Shown piece by piece: positions 44,853-59,800 of a DNA stretch of 64,000 nucleotides (positions are counted from its first letter, which is position 1; each line of letters opens with the position of its first letter). This DNA is from Lathyrus oleraceus (Eukaryota > Streptophyta > Magnoliopsida > Fabales > Fabaceae). A program made the translations under genes and the position numbers. The stretch spans positions 437,050,238-437,114,237 of the forward strand of contig NC_066581.1 of the NCBI RefSeq assembly GCF_024323335.1, in the 5' to 3' direction. The notes beneath the pieces are model-generated. The model saw only the letters and a list, made by a program, of their open reading frames with translations, ran no database searches and was not told the DNA's origin.

Positions 44853-47800
44853 GGGTACACGACCAGACATCTACCGATGACTGGGAAGGAACTTGACGCT
44901 TACTGACATCGAACAAAGGATACACGACCAGACATTTACCGATGACTGGGAAGGAACTCGACGTTTACCGACATCGAACAATAATGTTTACCGACACCAA
45001 AGAAAGGACACACGACCAGACATTTACCGATGACTGGGAAGGAACTCGACGTTTACCGACATTGAACAATGATGTTTACCGACATCGAACAAAGGGCACA
45101 CGACCAGACATTTACCGATGACTGGGAAGGAACTCGACGTTTACCGACATCGAACAATGATGTTTACCGACACCAAAGAAAGGACACACGACCAGACATT
45201 TACCGATGACTGGGAAGGAACTCGACGTTTACCGACATCGAACAATGATGTTTACCGACACCAAAGAAATGACACACGACCAGACATTTACCGATGACTG
45301 GGAAGGAAGTCGACGTTTACCGACATCGTACAATGATGTTTACCGACACCAAAGAAAGGACACACGTCCAGACATTTACCGATGACTGGGAAGGAACTCG
45401 ACGTTTACCGACATCGAACAATGATATTTACCGACACCAAAGAAAGGACACACGACCAGACATTTACTGATGACTGGGAAGGAACCCGACAGTTACCGAC
45501 ATCGAACAATGATGTTTACCGACACCAAAGAAACGACACACGACCACACATTTACCGATGACTGGGAAGGAACTCGACGTTTACCGACATCGAACAATGA
45601 TGTTTACCGACACCAAAGAAAGGACACACGACCAGACATTTACCGATGACTGGGAAGGAACTCGACGTTTACCGACATCGAACAATGATGTTTACCGACA
45701 CCAAAGAAAGGACACACGACCAGACATTTACCGATGACTGGGAAGGAACCCGACGTTTACCGACATCGAACAATGATGTTTACCGACACCAAAGAAAGGA
45801 CACACGACCAGACATTTACCGATGACTGGGAAGGAACTCGACGTTTACCGACATCGAACAATGATGTTTACCGACATCGAACAAAGGATACACGACCAGA
45901 CATTTACCGATGACTGGGAAGGAACTCGACGTTTACCGACATCGAACAATGATGTTTACCGACACCAAAGAAAGGACACACGACCAGACATTTACCGATG
46001 ACTGGGAAGGAACTCGTCGTTTACCGACATCGAACAATGATGTTTACCGACACCAAAGAAAGGACACACGACCAGACATTTACCGATGACTGGGAAGGAA
46101 CTCATCGTTTACCGACATCGAAGAATGATGTTTACCGACATCGAACAAAGGGCACACGACCAGACATTTACCGATGACTGGGAAGGAACTCGACGTTTAC
46201 CGACATCGAACAATGATGTTTACCGACACCAAAGAAAGGACACACGACCAGACATTTACCGATGACTGGGAAGGAACTCGATGTTTACCGACATCGAACA
46301 ATGATGTTTACCGACACCAAAGAAATGACACACGACCAGACATTTACCAATGACTGGGAAGGAACTCGACGATTACCGACATCGTACAATGATGTTTACC
46401 GACACCAAAGAAAGGACACACGACCAGACATTTACCGATGACTGGGAAGGAACTCGACGTTTACCGACATCGAACAATGATGTTTACCGACACCAAAGAA
46501 ACGACACACGACCAGACATTTACCGATGACTGGGAAGGAACTCGACGTTTACCGACATCGAACAAAGGGCACACGACCAGACATTTACCGATGACTGGGA
46601 AGGAACTCGACGTTTACCGACATCGAACAATGATGTTTACCGACACCAAAGAAAGGACACACGACCAGACATTTACCGATGACTGAGAAGTAACTCGACG
46701 TTTACCGACATCGAATAATGATGTTTACCGACACCAAAATAATGACACACGACCAGACATTTACCGATGACTGGGAAGGAACTCGACGTTTACCGACATC
46801 GTACAATGATGTTTACCGACACCAGAGAAAGGACACACGACCAGACATTTACCGATGACTGGGAAGGAACTCGACGTTTACCGACATCGAACAATGATGT
46901 TTACCGACACCAAAGAAAGGACACACGACCAGACATTTACCGATGACTGGGAAGGAACTCGACGTTTACCGACATCGAACAATGATGTTTACCGACACCA
47001 AAGAAAGGACACACGACCAGACATTTACCGATGACTGGGAAGTAACTCGACGTTTACCGAAATCGAACAATGATGTTTACCGACACCAAAGAAAGGACAC
47101 ACGACCAGACATTTACCGATGACTGGGAAGGACCCCGACGTTTACCGACATCGAACAATGATGTTTACCGACACCAAAGAAAGGACACACGACCAGACAT
47201 TTACCGATGACTGGGAAGGAACTCGACGTTTACCGACATCGAACAATGATGTTTACCGACATCGAACAAAGGATACACGACCAGACATTTACCGATGACT
47301 GGGAAGGAACTCGACGTTTACCGACATCGAACAATGATGTTTACCGACACCAAAGAAAGGACACACGACCAGACATTTACCGATGACTGGGAAGGAACTC
47401 GTCGTTTACCGACATCGAACAATGATGTTTACCGACACCAAAGAAAGGACACACGACCAGACATTTACCGATGACTGGGAAGGAACTCATCGTTTACCGA
47501 CATCGAAGAATGATGTTTACCGACATCGAACAAAGGGCACACGACCAGACATTTACCGATGACTGGGAAGGAACTCGACGTTTACCGACATCGAACAATG
47601 ATGTTTACCGACACCAAAGAAAGGACACACGACCAGACATTTACCGATGACTGGGAAGGAACTCGACGTTTACCGACATCGAACAATGATGTTTACCGAC
47701 ACCAAAGAAATGACACACGACCAGACATTTACCGATGACTGGGAAGGAACTCGACGATTACCGACATCGTACAATGATGTTTACCGACACCAAAGAAAGG

Positions 47801-50800
47801 ACACACGACCAGACATTTACCGATGACTGGGAAGGAACTCGACGTTTACCGACATCGAACAATGATGTTTACTGACACCAAAGAAAGGACACACGACCAG
47901 ACATTTACCGATGACTGGGAAGGAACTCGACGTTTACCGACATCGAACAATGATGTTTACCGACACCAAAGAAAGGACACACGACCAGACATTTACCGAT
48001 GACTGGGAAGGAACTCGATGTTTACCGACATCGAACAATGATGTTTACCGACACCAAAGAAAGGACACACGACCAGACATTTACCGATGACTGGGAAGGA
48101 ACTCGACGTTTACCGACATCGAACAATGATGTTTACCGACATCGAACAAAGGACACACGACCAGACATTTACCGATGACTGGGAAGGAACTCGACGTTTA
48201 CCGACATCGAACAATGATGTTTACCGACACCAAAGAAAGGACACACGACCAGACATTTACCGATGACTGGGAAGGAACTCGACGTTTACCGACATCGAAC
48301 AATGATGTTTACCGACACCAAAGAAAGGACACACGACCAGACATTTACCGATGACTGGGAAGGAACTCATCGTTTACCGACATCGAACAATGATGTTTAC
48401 CGACATCGAACAAAGGACACACGACCAGACATTTACCGATGACTGGGAAGGAACTCGACGTTTACCGACATCGAACAATGATGTTTACCGACACCAAAGA
48501 AAGGACACACGACCAGACATTTACCGATGACTGGGAAGGAACTCGACGTTTACCGACATCGAACAATGATGTTTACCGACACCAAAGAAAGGACACACGA
48601 CCAGACATTTACCGATGACTGGGAAGGAACTCGACGTTTACCGACATCGAACAATGATGTTTACCGACACCAAAGAAAGGACACACGACCAGACATTTAC
48701 CGATGACTGGGAAGGAACTCGACGTTTACCGACATCGAACAATGATGTTTACCGACACCAAAGAAAGGACACACGACCAGACATTTACCGATGACTGGGA
48801 AGGAACTCGACGTTTACCGACATCGAACAATGATGTTTACCGACACCAAAGAAAGGACACACGACCAGACATTTACCGATGACTGGGAAGGAACTCGACG
48901 TTTACCGACATCGAACAATGATGTTTACCGACACCAAAGAAAGGACACACGACCAGACATTTACCGATGACTGGGAAGGAACTCGACGTTTACCGACATC
49001 GAACAATGATGTTTACCGACACCAAAGAAAGGACACACGACCAGACATTTACCGATGACTGGGAAGGAACTCGACGTTTACCGACATCGAACAATGATGT
49101 TTACCGACACCAAAGAAAGGACACACGACCAGACATTTACCGATGACTGGGAAGGAACTCGACGTTTACCGACATCGAACAATGATGTTTACCGACACCA
49201 AAGAAAGGACACACGACCAGACATTTACCGATGACTGGGAAGGAACTCGACGTTTACCGACATCGAACAATGATGTTTACCGACATCGAACAAAGGACAC
49301 ACGACCAGACATTTACCGATGACTGGGAAGGAACTCGACGTTTACCGACACCAAAGAAAGGACACACGACCAGACATTTACCGATGACTGGGAAGGAACT
49401 CGACGTTTACCGACATCGAACAATGATGTTTACCGACACCAAAGAAAGGACACACGACCAGACATTTACCGATGACTGGGAAGGAACTCACGTTTACCGA
49501 CATCGAACAATGATGTTTACCGACATCGAAGAAAGGACACACGACCAGACATTTACCGATGACTGGGAAGGAACTCGACGTTTACCGACATCGAACAATG
49601 ATGTTTACCGACACCAAAGAAAGGACACACGACCAGACATTTACCGATGACTGGGAAGGAACTCGACGTTTACCGACATCGAACAATGATGTTTACCGAC
49701 ACCAAAGAAAGGACACACGACCAGACATTTACCGATGACTGGGAAGGAACTCGACGTTTACCGACATCGAACAATGATGTTTACCGACACCAAAGAAAGG
49801 ACACACGACCAGACATTTACCGATGACTGGGAAGGAACTCGACGTTTACCGACATCGAACAATGATGTTTACCGACACCAAAGAAAGGACACACGACCAG
49901 ACATTTACCGATGACTGGGAAGGAACTCGACGTTTACCGACATCGAACAATGATGTTTACCGACACCAAAGAAAGGACACACGACCAGACATTTACCGAT
50001 GACTGGGAAGGAACTCGACGTTTACCGACATCGAACAATGATGTTTACCGACACCAAAGAAAGGACACACGACCAGACATTTACCGATGACTGGGAAGGA
50101 ACTCGACGTTTACCGACATCGAACAATGATGTTTACCGACACCAAAGAAAGGACACACGACCAGACATTTACCGATGACTGGGAAGGAACTCGACGTTTA
50201 CCGACATCGAACAATGATGTTTACCGACACCAAAGAAAGGACACACGACCAGACATTTACCGATGACTGGGAAGGAACTCGACGTTTACCGACACCAAAG
50301 AAAGGACACACGACCAGACATTTACCGATGACTGGGAAGGAACTCGACGTTTACCGACATCGAACAATGATGTTTACCGACACCAAAGAAAGGACACACG
50401 ACCAGACATTTACCGATGACTGGGAAGGAACTCGACGTTTACCGACATCGAACAATGATGTTTACCGACACCAAAGAAAGGACACACGACCAGACATTTA
50501 CCGATGACTGGGAAGGAACTCGACGTTTACCGACATCGAACAATGATGTTTACCGACACCAAAGAAAGGACACACGACCAGACATTTACCGATGACTGGG
50601 AAGGAACTCGACGTTTACCGACATCGAACAATGATGTTTACCGACACCAAAGAAAGGACACACGACCAGACATTTACCGATGACTGGGAAGGAACTCGAC
50701 GTTTACCGACATCGAACAATGATGTTTACCGACACCAAAGAAAGGACACACGACCAGACATTTACCGATGACTGGGAAGGAACTCGACGTTTACCGACAT

Positions 50801-53800
50801 CGAACAATGATGTTTACCGACACCAAAGAAAGGACACACGACCAGACATTTACCGATGACTGGGAAGGAACTCGACGTTTACCGACATCGAACAATGATG
50901 TTTACCGACACCAAAGAAAGGACACACGACCAGACATTTACCGATGACTGGGAAGGAACTCGACGTTTACCGACATCGAACAATGATGTTTACCGACACC
51001 AAAGAAAGGACACACGACCAGACATTTACCGATGACTGGGAAGGAACTCGACGTTTACCGACATCGAACAATGATGTTTACCGACACCAAAGAAAGGACA
51101 CACGACCAGACATTTACCGATGACTGGGAAGGAACTCGACGTTTACCGACATCGAACAATGATGTTTACCGACACCAAAGAAAGGACACACGACCAGACA
51201 TTTACCGATGACTGGGAAGGAACTCGACGTTTACCGACATCGAACAATGATGTTTACCGACACCAAAGAAAGGACACACGACCAGACATTTACCGATGAC
51301 TGGGAAGGAACTCGACGTTTACCGACATCGAACAATGATGTTTACCGACACCAAAGAAAGGACACACGACCAGACATTTACCGATGACTGGGAAGGAACT
51401 CGACGTTTACCGACATCGAACAATGATGTTTACCGACACCAAAGAAAGGACACACGACCAGACATTTACCGATGACTGGGAAGGAACTCGACGTTTACCG
51501 ACATCGAACAATGATGTTTACCGACACCAAAGAAAGGACACACGACCAGACATTTACCGATGACTGGGAAGGAACTCGACGTTTACCGACATCGAACAAT
51601 GATGTTTACCGACACCAAAGAAAGGACACACGACCAGACATTTACCGATGACTGGGAAGGAACTCGACGTTTACCGACATCGAACAATGATGTTTACCGA
51701 CACCAAAGAAAGGACACACGACCAGACATTTACCGATGACTGGGAAGGAACTCGACGTTTACCGACATCGAACAATGATGTTTACCGACACCAAAGAAAG
51801 GACACACGACCAGACATTTACCGATGACTGGGAAGGAACTCGACGTTTACCGACATCGAACAATGATGTTTACCGACACCAAAGAAAGGACACACGACCA
51901 GACATTTACCGATGACTGGGAAGGAACTCGACGTTTACCGACATCGAACAATGATGTTTACCGACACCAAAGAAAGGACACACGACCAGACATTTACCGA
52001 TGACTGGGAAGGAACTCGACGTTTACCGACATCGAACAATGATGTTTACCGACACCAAAGAAAGGACACACGACCAGACATTTACCGATGACTGGGAAGG
52101 AACTCGACGTTTACCGACATCGAACAATGATGTTTACCGACACCAAAGAAAGGACACACGACCAGACATTTACCGATGACTGGGAAGGAACTCGACGTTT
52201 ACCGACATCGAACAATGATGTTTACCGACACCAAAGAAAGGACACACGACCAGACATTTACCGATGACTGGGAAGGAACTCGACGTTTACCGACATCGAA
52301 CAATGATGTTTACCGACACCAAAGAAAGGACACACGACCAGACATTTACCGATGACTGGGAAGGAACTCGACGTTTACCGACATCGAACAATGATGTTTA
52401 CCGACACCAAAGAAAGGACACACGACCAGACATTTACCGATGACTGGGAAGGAACTCGACGTTTACCGACATCGAACAATGATGTTTACCGACACCAAAG
52501 AAAGGACACACGACCAGACATTTACCGATGACTGGGAAGGAACTCGACGTTTACCGACATCGAACAATGATGTTTACCGACACCAAAGAAAGGACACACG
52601 ACCAGACATTTACCGATGACTGGGAAGGAACTCGACGTTTACCGACATCGAACAATGATGTTTACCGACACCAAAGAAAGGACACACGACCAGACATTTA
52701 CCGATGACTGGGAAGGAACTCGACGTTTACCGACATCGAACAATGATGTTTACCGACACCAAAGAAAGGACACACGACCAGACATTTACCGATGACTGGG
52801 AAGGAACTCGACGTTTACCGACATCGAACAATGATGTTTACCGACACCAAAGAAAGGACACACGACCAGACATTTACCGATGACTGGGAAGGAACTCGAC
52901 GTTTACCGACATCGAACAATGATGTTTACCGACACCAAAGAAAGGACACACGACCAGACATTTACCGATGACTGGGAAGGAACTCGACGTTTACCGACAT
53001 CGAACAATGATGTTTACCGACACCAAAGAAAGGACACACGACCAGACATTTACCGATGACTGGGAAGGAACTCGACGTTTACCGACATCGAACAATGATG
53101 TTTACCGACACCAAAGAAAGGACACACGACCAGACATTTACCGATGACTGGGAAGGAACTCGACGTTTACCGACATCGAACAATGATGTTTACCGACACC
53201 AAAGAAAGGACACACGACCAGACATTTACCGATGACTGGGAAGGAACTCGACGTTTACCGACATCGAACAATGATGTTTACCGACACCAAAGAAAGGACA
53301 CACGACCAGACATTTACCGATGACTGGGAAGGAACTCGACGTTTACCGACATCGAACAATGATGTTTACCGACACCAAAGAAAGGACACACGACCAGACA
53401 TTTACCGATGACTGGGAAGGAACTCGACGTTTACCGACATCGAACAATGATGTTTACCGACACCAAAGAAAGGACACACGACCAGACATTTACCGATGAC
53501 TGGGAAGGAACTCGACGTTTACCGACATCGAACAATGATGTTTACCGACACCAAAGAAAGGACACACGACCAGACATTTACCGATGACTGGGAAGGAACT
53601 CGACGTTTACCGACATCGAACAATGATGTTTACCGACACCAAAGAAAGGACACACGACCAGACATTTACCGATGACTGGGAAGGAACTCGACGTTTACCG
53701 ACATCGAACAATGATGTTTACCGACACCAAAGAAAGGACACACGACCAGACATTTACCGATGACTGGGAAGGAACTCGACGTTTACCGACATCGAACAAT

Positions 53801-56800
53801 GATGTTTACCGACACCAAAGAAAGGACACACGACCAGACATTTACCGATGACTGGGAAGGAACTCGACGTTTACCGACATCGAACAATGATGTTTACCGA
53901 CACCAAAGAAAGGACACACGACCAGACATTTACCGATGACTGGGAAGGAACTCGACGTTTACCGACATCGAACAATGATGTTTACCGACACCAAAGAAAG
54001 GACACACGACCAGACATTTACCGATGACTGGGAAGGAACTCGACGTTTACCGACATCGAACAATGATGTTTACCGACACCAAAGAAAGGACACACGACCA
54101 GACATTTACCGATGACTGGGAAGGAACTCGACGTTTACCGACATCGAACAATGATGTTTACCGACACCAAAGAAAGGACACACGACCAGACATTTACCGA
54201 TGACTGGGAAGGAACTCGACGTTTACCGACATCGAACAATGATGTTTACCGACACCAAAGAAAGGACACACGACCAGACATTTACCGATGACTGGGAAGG
54301 AACTCGACGTTTACCGACATCGAACAATGATGTTTACCGACACCAAAGAAAGGACACACGACCAGACATTTACCGATGACTGGGAAGGAACTCGACGTTT
54401 ACCGACATCGAACAATGATGTTTACCGACACCAAAGAAAGGACACACGACCAGACATTTACCGATGACTGGGAAGGAACTCGACGTTTACCGACATCGAA
54501 CAATGATGTTTACCGACACCAAAGAAAGGACACACGACCAGACATTTACCGATGACTGGGAAGGAACTCGACGTTTACCGACATCGAACAATGATGTTTA
54601 CCGACACCAAAGAAAGGACACACGACCAGACATTTACCGATGACTGGGAAGGAACTCGACGTTTACCGACATCGAACAATGATGTTTACCGACACCAAAG
54701 AAAGGACACACGACCAGACATTTACCGATGACTGGGAAGGAACTCGACGTTTACCGACATCGAACAATGATGTTTACCGACACCAAAGAAAGGACACACG
54801 ACCAGACATTTACCGATGACTGGGAAGGAACTCGACGTTTACCGACATCGAACAATGATGTTTACCGACACCAAAGAAAGGACACACGACCAGACATTTA
54901 CCGATGACTGGGAAGGAACTCGACGTTTACCGACATCGAACAATGATGTTTACCGACACCAAAGAAAGGACACACGACCAGACATTTACCGATGACTGGG
55001 AAGGAACTCGACGTTTACCGACATCGAACAATGATGTTTACCGACACCAAAGAAAGGACACACGACCAGACATTTACCGATGACTGGGAAGGAACTCGAC
55101 GTTTACCGACATCGAACAATGATGTTTACCGACACCAAAGAAAGGACACACGACCAGACATTTACCGATGACTGGGAAGGAACTCGACGTTTACCGACAT
55201 CGAACAATGATGTTTACCGACACCAAAGAAAGGACACACGACCAGACATTTACCGATGACTGGGAAGGAACTCGACGTTTACCGACATCGAACAATGATG
55301 TTTACCGACACCAAAGAAAGGACACACGACCAGACATTTACCGATGACTGGGAAGGAACTCGACGTTTACCGACATCGAACAATGATGTTTACCGACACC
55401 AAAGAAAGGACACACGACCAGACATTTACCGATGACTGGGAAGGAACTCGACGTTTACCGACATCGAACAATGATGTTTACCGACACCAAAGAAAGGACA
55501 CACGACCAGACATTTACCGATGACTGGGAAGGAACTCGACGTTTACCGACATCGAACAATGATGTTTACCGACACCAAAGAAAGGACACACGACCAGACA
55601 TTTACCGATGACTGGGAAGGAACTCGACGTTTACCGACATCGAACAATGATGTTTACCGACACCAAAGAAAGGACACACGACCAGACATTTACCGATGAC
55701 TGGGAAGGAACTCGACGTTTACCGACATCGAACAATGATGTTTACCGACACCAAAGAAAGGACACACGACCAGACATTTACCGATGACTGGGAAGGAACT
55801 CGACGTTTACCGACATCGAACAATGATGTTTACCGACACCAAAGAAAGGACACACGACCAGACATTTACCGATGACTGGGAAGGAACTCGACGTTTACCG
55901 ACATCGAACAATGATGTTTACCGACACCAAAGAAAGGACACACGACCAGACATTTACCGATGACTGGGAAGGAACTCGACGTTTACCGACATCGAACAAT
56001 GATGTTTACCGACACCAAAGAAAGGACACACGACCAGACATTTACCGATGACTGGGAAGGAACTCGACGTTTACCGACATCGAACAATGATGTTTACCGA
56101 CACCAAAGAAAGGACACACGACCAGACATTTACCGATGACTGGGAAGGAACTCGACGTTTACCGACATCGAACAATGATGTTTACCGACACCAAAGAAAG
56201 GACACACGACCAGACATTTACCGATGACTGGGAAGGAACTCGACGTTTACCGACATCGAACAATGATGTTTACCGACACCAAAGAAAGGACACACGACCA
56301 GACATTTACCGATGACTGGGAAGGAACTCGACGTTTACCGACATCGAACAATGATGTTTACCGACACCAAAGAAAGGACACACGACCAGACATTTACCGA
56401 TGACTGGGAAGGAACTCGACGTTTACCGACATCGAACAATGATGTTTACCGACACCAAAGAAAGGACACACGACCAGACATTTACCGATGACTGGGAAGG
56501 AACTCGACGTTTACCGACATCGAACAATGATGTTTACCGACACCAAAGAAAGGACACACGACCAGACATTTACCGATGACTGGGAAGGAACTCGACGTTT
56601 ACCGACATCGAACAATGATGTTTACCGACACCAAAGAAAGGACACACGACCAGACATTTACCGATGACTGGGAAGGAACTCGACGTTTACCGACATCGAA
56701 CAATGATGTTTACCGACACCAAAGAAAGGACACACGACCAGACATTTACCGATGACTGGGAAGGAACTCGACGTTTACCGACATCGAACAATGATGTTTA

Positions 56801-59800
56801 CCGACACCAAAGAAAGGACACACGACCAGACATTTACCGATGACTGGGAAGGAACTCGACGTTTACCGACATCGAACAATGATGTTTACCGACACCAAAG
56901 AAAGGACACACGACCAGACATTTACCGATGACTGGGAAGGAACTCGACGTTTACCGACATCGAACAATGATGTTTACCGACACCAAAGAAAGGACACACG
57001 ACCAGACATTTACCGATGACTGGGAAGGAACTCGACGTTTACCGACATCGAACAATGATGTTTACCGACACCAAAGAAAGGACACACGACCAGACATTTA
57101 CCGATGACTGGGAAGGAACTCGACGTTTACCGACATCGAACAATGATGTTTACCGACACCAAAGAAAGGACACACGACCAGACATTTACCGATGACTGGG
57201 AAGGAACTCGACGTTTACCGACATCGAACAATGATGTTTACCGACACCAAAGAAAGGACACACGACCAGACATTTACCGATGACTGGGAAGGAACTCGAC
57301 GTTTACCGACATCGAACAATGATGTTTACCGACACCAAAGAAAGGACACACGACCAGACATTTACCGATGACTGGGAAGGAACTCGACGTTTACCGACAT
57401 CGAACAATGATGTTTACCGACACCAAAGAAAGGACACACGACCAGACATTTACCGATGACTGGGAAGGAACTCGACGTTTACCGACATCGAACAATGATG
57501 TTTACCGACACCAAAGAAAGGACACACGACCAGACATTTACCGATGACTGGGAAGGAACTCGACGTTTACCGACATCGAACAATGATGTTTACCGACACC
57601 AAAGAAAGGACACACGACCAGACATTTACCGATGACTGGGAAGGAACTCGACGTTTACCGACATCGAACAATGATGTTTACCGACACCAAAGAAAGGACA
57701 CACGACCAGACATTTACCGATGACTGGGAAGGAACTCGACGTTTACCGACATCGAACAATGATGTTTACCGACACCAAAGAAAGGACACACGACCAGACA
57801 TTTACCGATGACTGGGAAGGAACTCGACGTTTACCGACATCGAACAATGATGTTTACCGACACCAAAGAAAGGACACACGACCAGACATTTACCGATGAC
57901 TGGGAAGGAACTCGACGTTTACCGACATCGAACAATGATGTTTACCGACACCAAAGAAAGGACACACGACCAGACATTTACCGATGACTGGGAAGGAACT
58001 CGACGTTTACCGACATCGAACAATGATGTTTACCGACACCAAAGAAAGGACACACGACCAGACATTTACCGATGACTGGGAAGGAACTCGACGTTTACCG
58101 ACATCGAACAATGATGTTTACCGACACCAAAGAAAGGACACACGACCAGACATTTACCGATGACTGGGAAGGAACTCGACGTTTACCGACATCGAACAAT
58201 GATGTTTACCGACACCAAAGAAAGGACACACGACCAGACATTTACCGATGACTGGGAAGGAACTCGACGTTTACCGACATCGAACAATGATGTTTACCGA
58301 CACCAAAGAAAGGACACACGACCAGACATTTACCGATGACTGGGAAGGAACTCGACGTTTACCGACATCGAACAATGATGTTTACCGACACCAAAGAAAG
58401 GACACACGACCAGACATTTACCGATGACTGGGAAGGAACTCGACGTTTACCGACATCGAACAATGATGTTTACCGACACCAAAGAAAGGACACACGACCA
58501 GACATTTACCGATGACTGGGAAGGAACTCGACGTTTACCGACATCGAACAATGATGTTTACCGACACCAAAGAAAGGACACACGACCAGACATTTACCGA
58601 TGACTGGGAAGGAACTCGACGTTTACCGACATCGAACAATGATGTTTACCGACACCAAAGAAAGGACACACGACCAGACATTTACCGATGACTGGGAAGG
58701 AACTCGACGTTTACCGACATCGAACAATGATGTTTACCGACACCAAAGAAAGGACACACGACCAGACATTTACCGATGACTGGGAAGGAACTCGACGTTT
58801 ACCGACATCGAACAATGATGTTTACCGACACCAAAGAAAGGACACACGACCAGACATTTACCGATGACTGGGAAGGAACTCGACGTTTACCGACATCGAA
58901 CAATGATGTTTACCGACACCAAAGAAAGGACACACGACCAGACATTTACCGATGACTGGGAAGGAACTCGACGTTTACCGACATCGAACAATGATGTTTA
59001 CCGACACCAAAGAAAGGACACACGACCAGACATTTACCGATGACTGGGAAGGAACTCGACGTTTACCGACATCGAACAATGATGTTTACCGACACCAAAG
59101 AAAGGACACACGACCAGACATTTACCGATGACTGGGAAGGAACTCGACGTTTACCGACATCGAACAATGATGTTTACCGACACCAAAGAAAGGACACACG
59201 ACCAGACATTTACCGATGACTGGGAAGGAACTCGACGTTTACCGACATCGAACAATGATGTTTACCGACACCAAAGAAAGGACACACGACCAGACATTTA
59301 CCGATGACTGGGAAGGAACTCGACGTTTACCGACATCGAACAATGATGTTTACCGACACCAAAGAAAGGACACACGACCAGACATTTACCGATGACTGGG
59401 AAGGAACTCGACGTTTACCGACATCGAACAATGATGTTTACCGACACCAAAGAAAGGACACACGACCAGACATTTACCGATGACTGGGAAGGAACTCGAC
59501 GTTTACCGACATCGAACAATGATGTTTACCGACACCAAAGAAAGGACACACGACCAGACATTTACCGATGACTGGGAAGGAACTCGACGTTTACCGACAT
59601 CGAACAATGATGTTTACCGACACCAAAGAAAGGACACACGACCAGACATTTACCGATGACTGGGAAGGAACTCGACGTTTACCGACATCGAACAATGATG
59701 TTTACCGACACCAAAGAAAGGACACACGACCAGACATTTACCGATGACTGGGAAGGAACTCGACGTTTACCGACATCGAACAATGATGTTTACCGACACC

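Larger units (their letters stand above)
32985..47075. repeat. Tandem segmental duplication, copy B
   Basis: Starts at the chimeric junction CAATGATGAAAGAAG: CAATGATG matches the satellite and TGAAAGAAG matches 18892 onward, sharing the two bases TG. The correspondence with copy A ends at about 47075, beyond which copy B simply continues into more satellite. Confidence 0.93.

Noticed and set aside
49231..50507. Protein-like open frames of 80-140 residues inside the 88-bp array
   Set aside because: 88 is one more than a multiple of three, so a frame passes through all three phases of the unit before meeting the TGA in CCGATGACTGG. The frames are a numerical consequence of the repeat and have no start context or conservation of their own.
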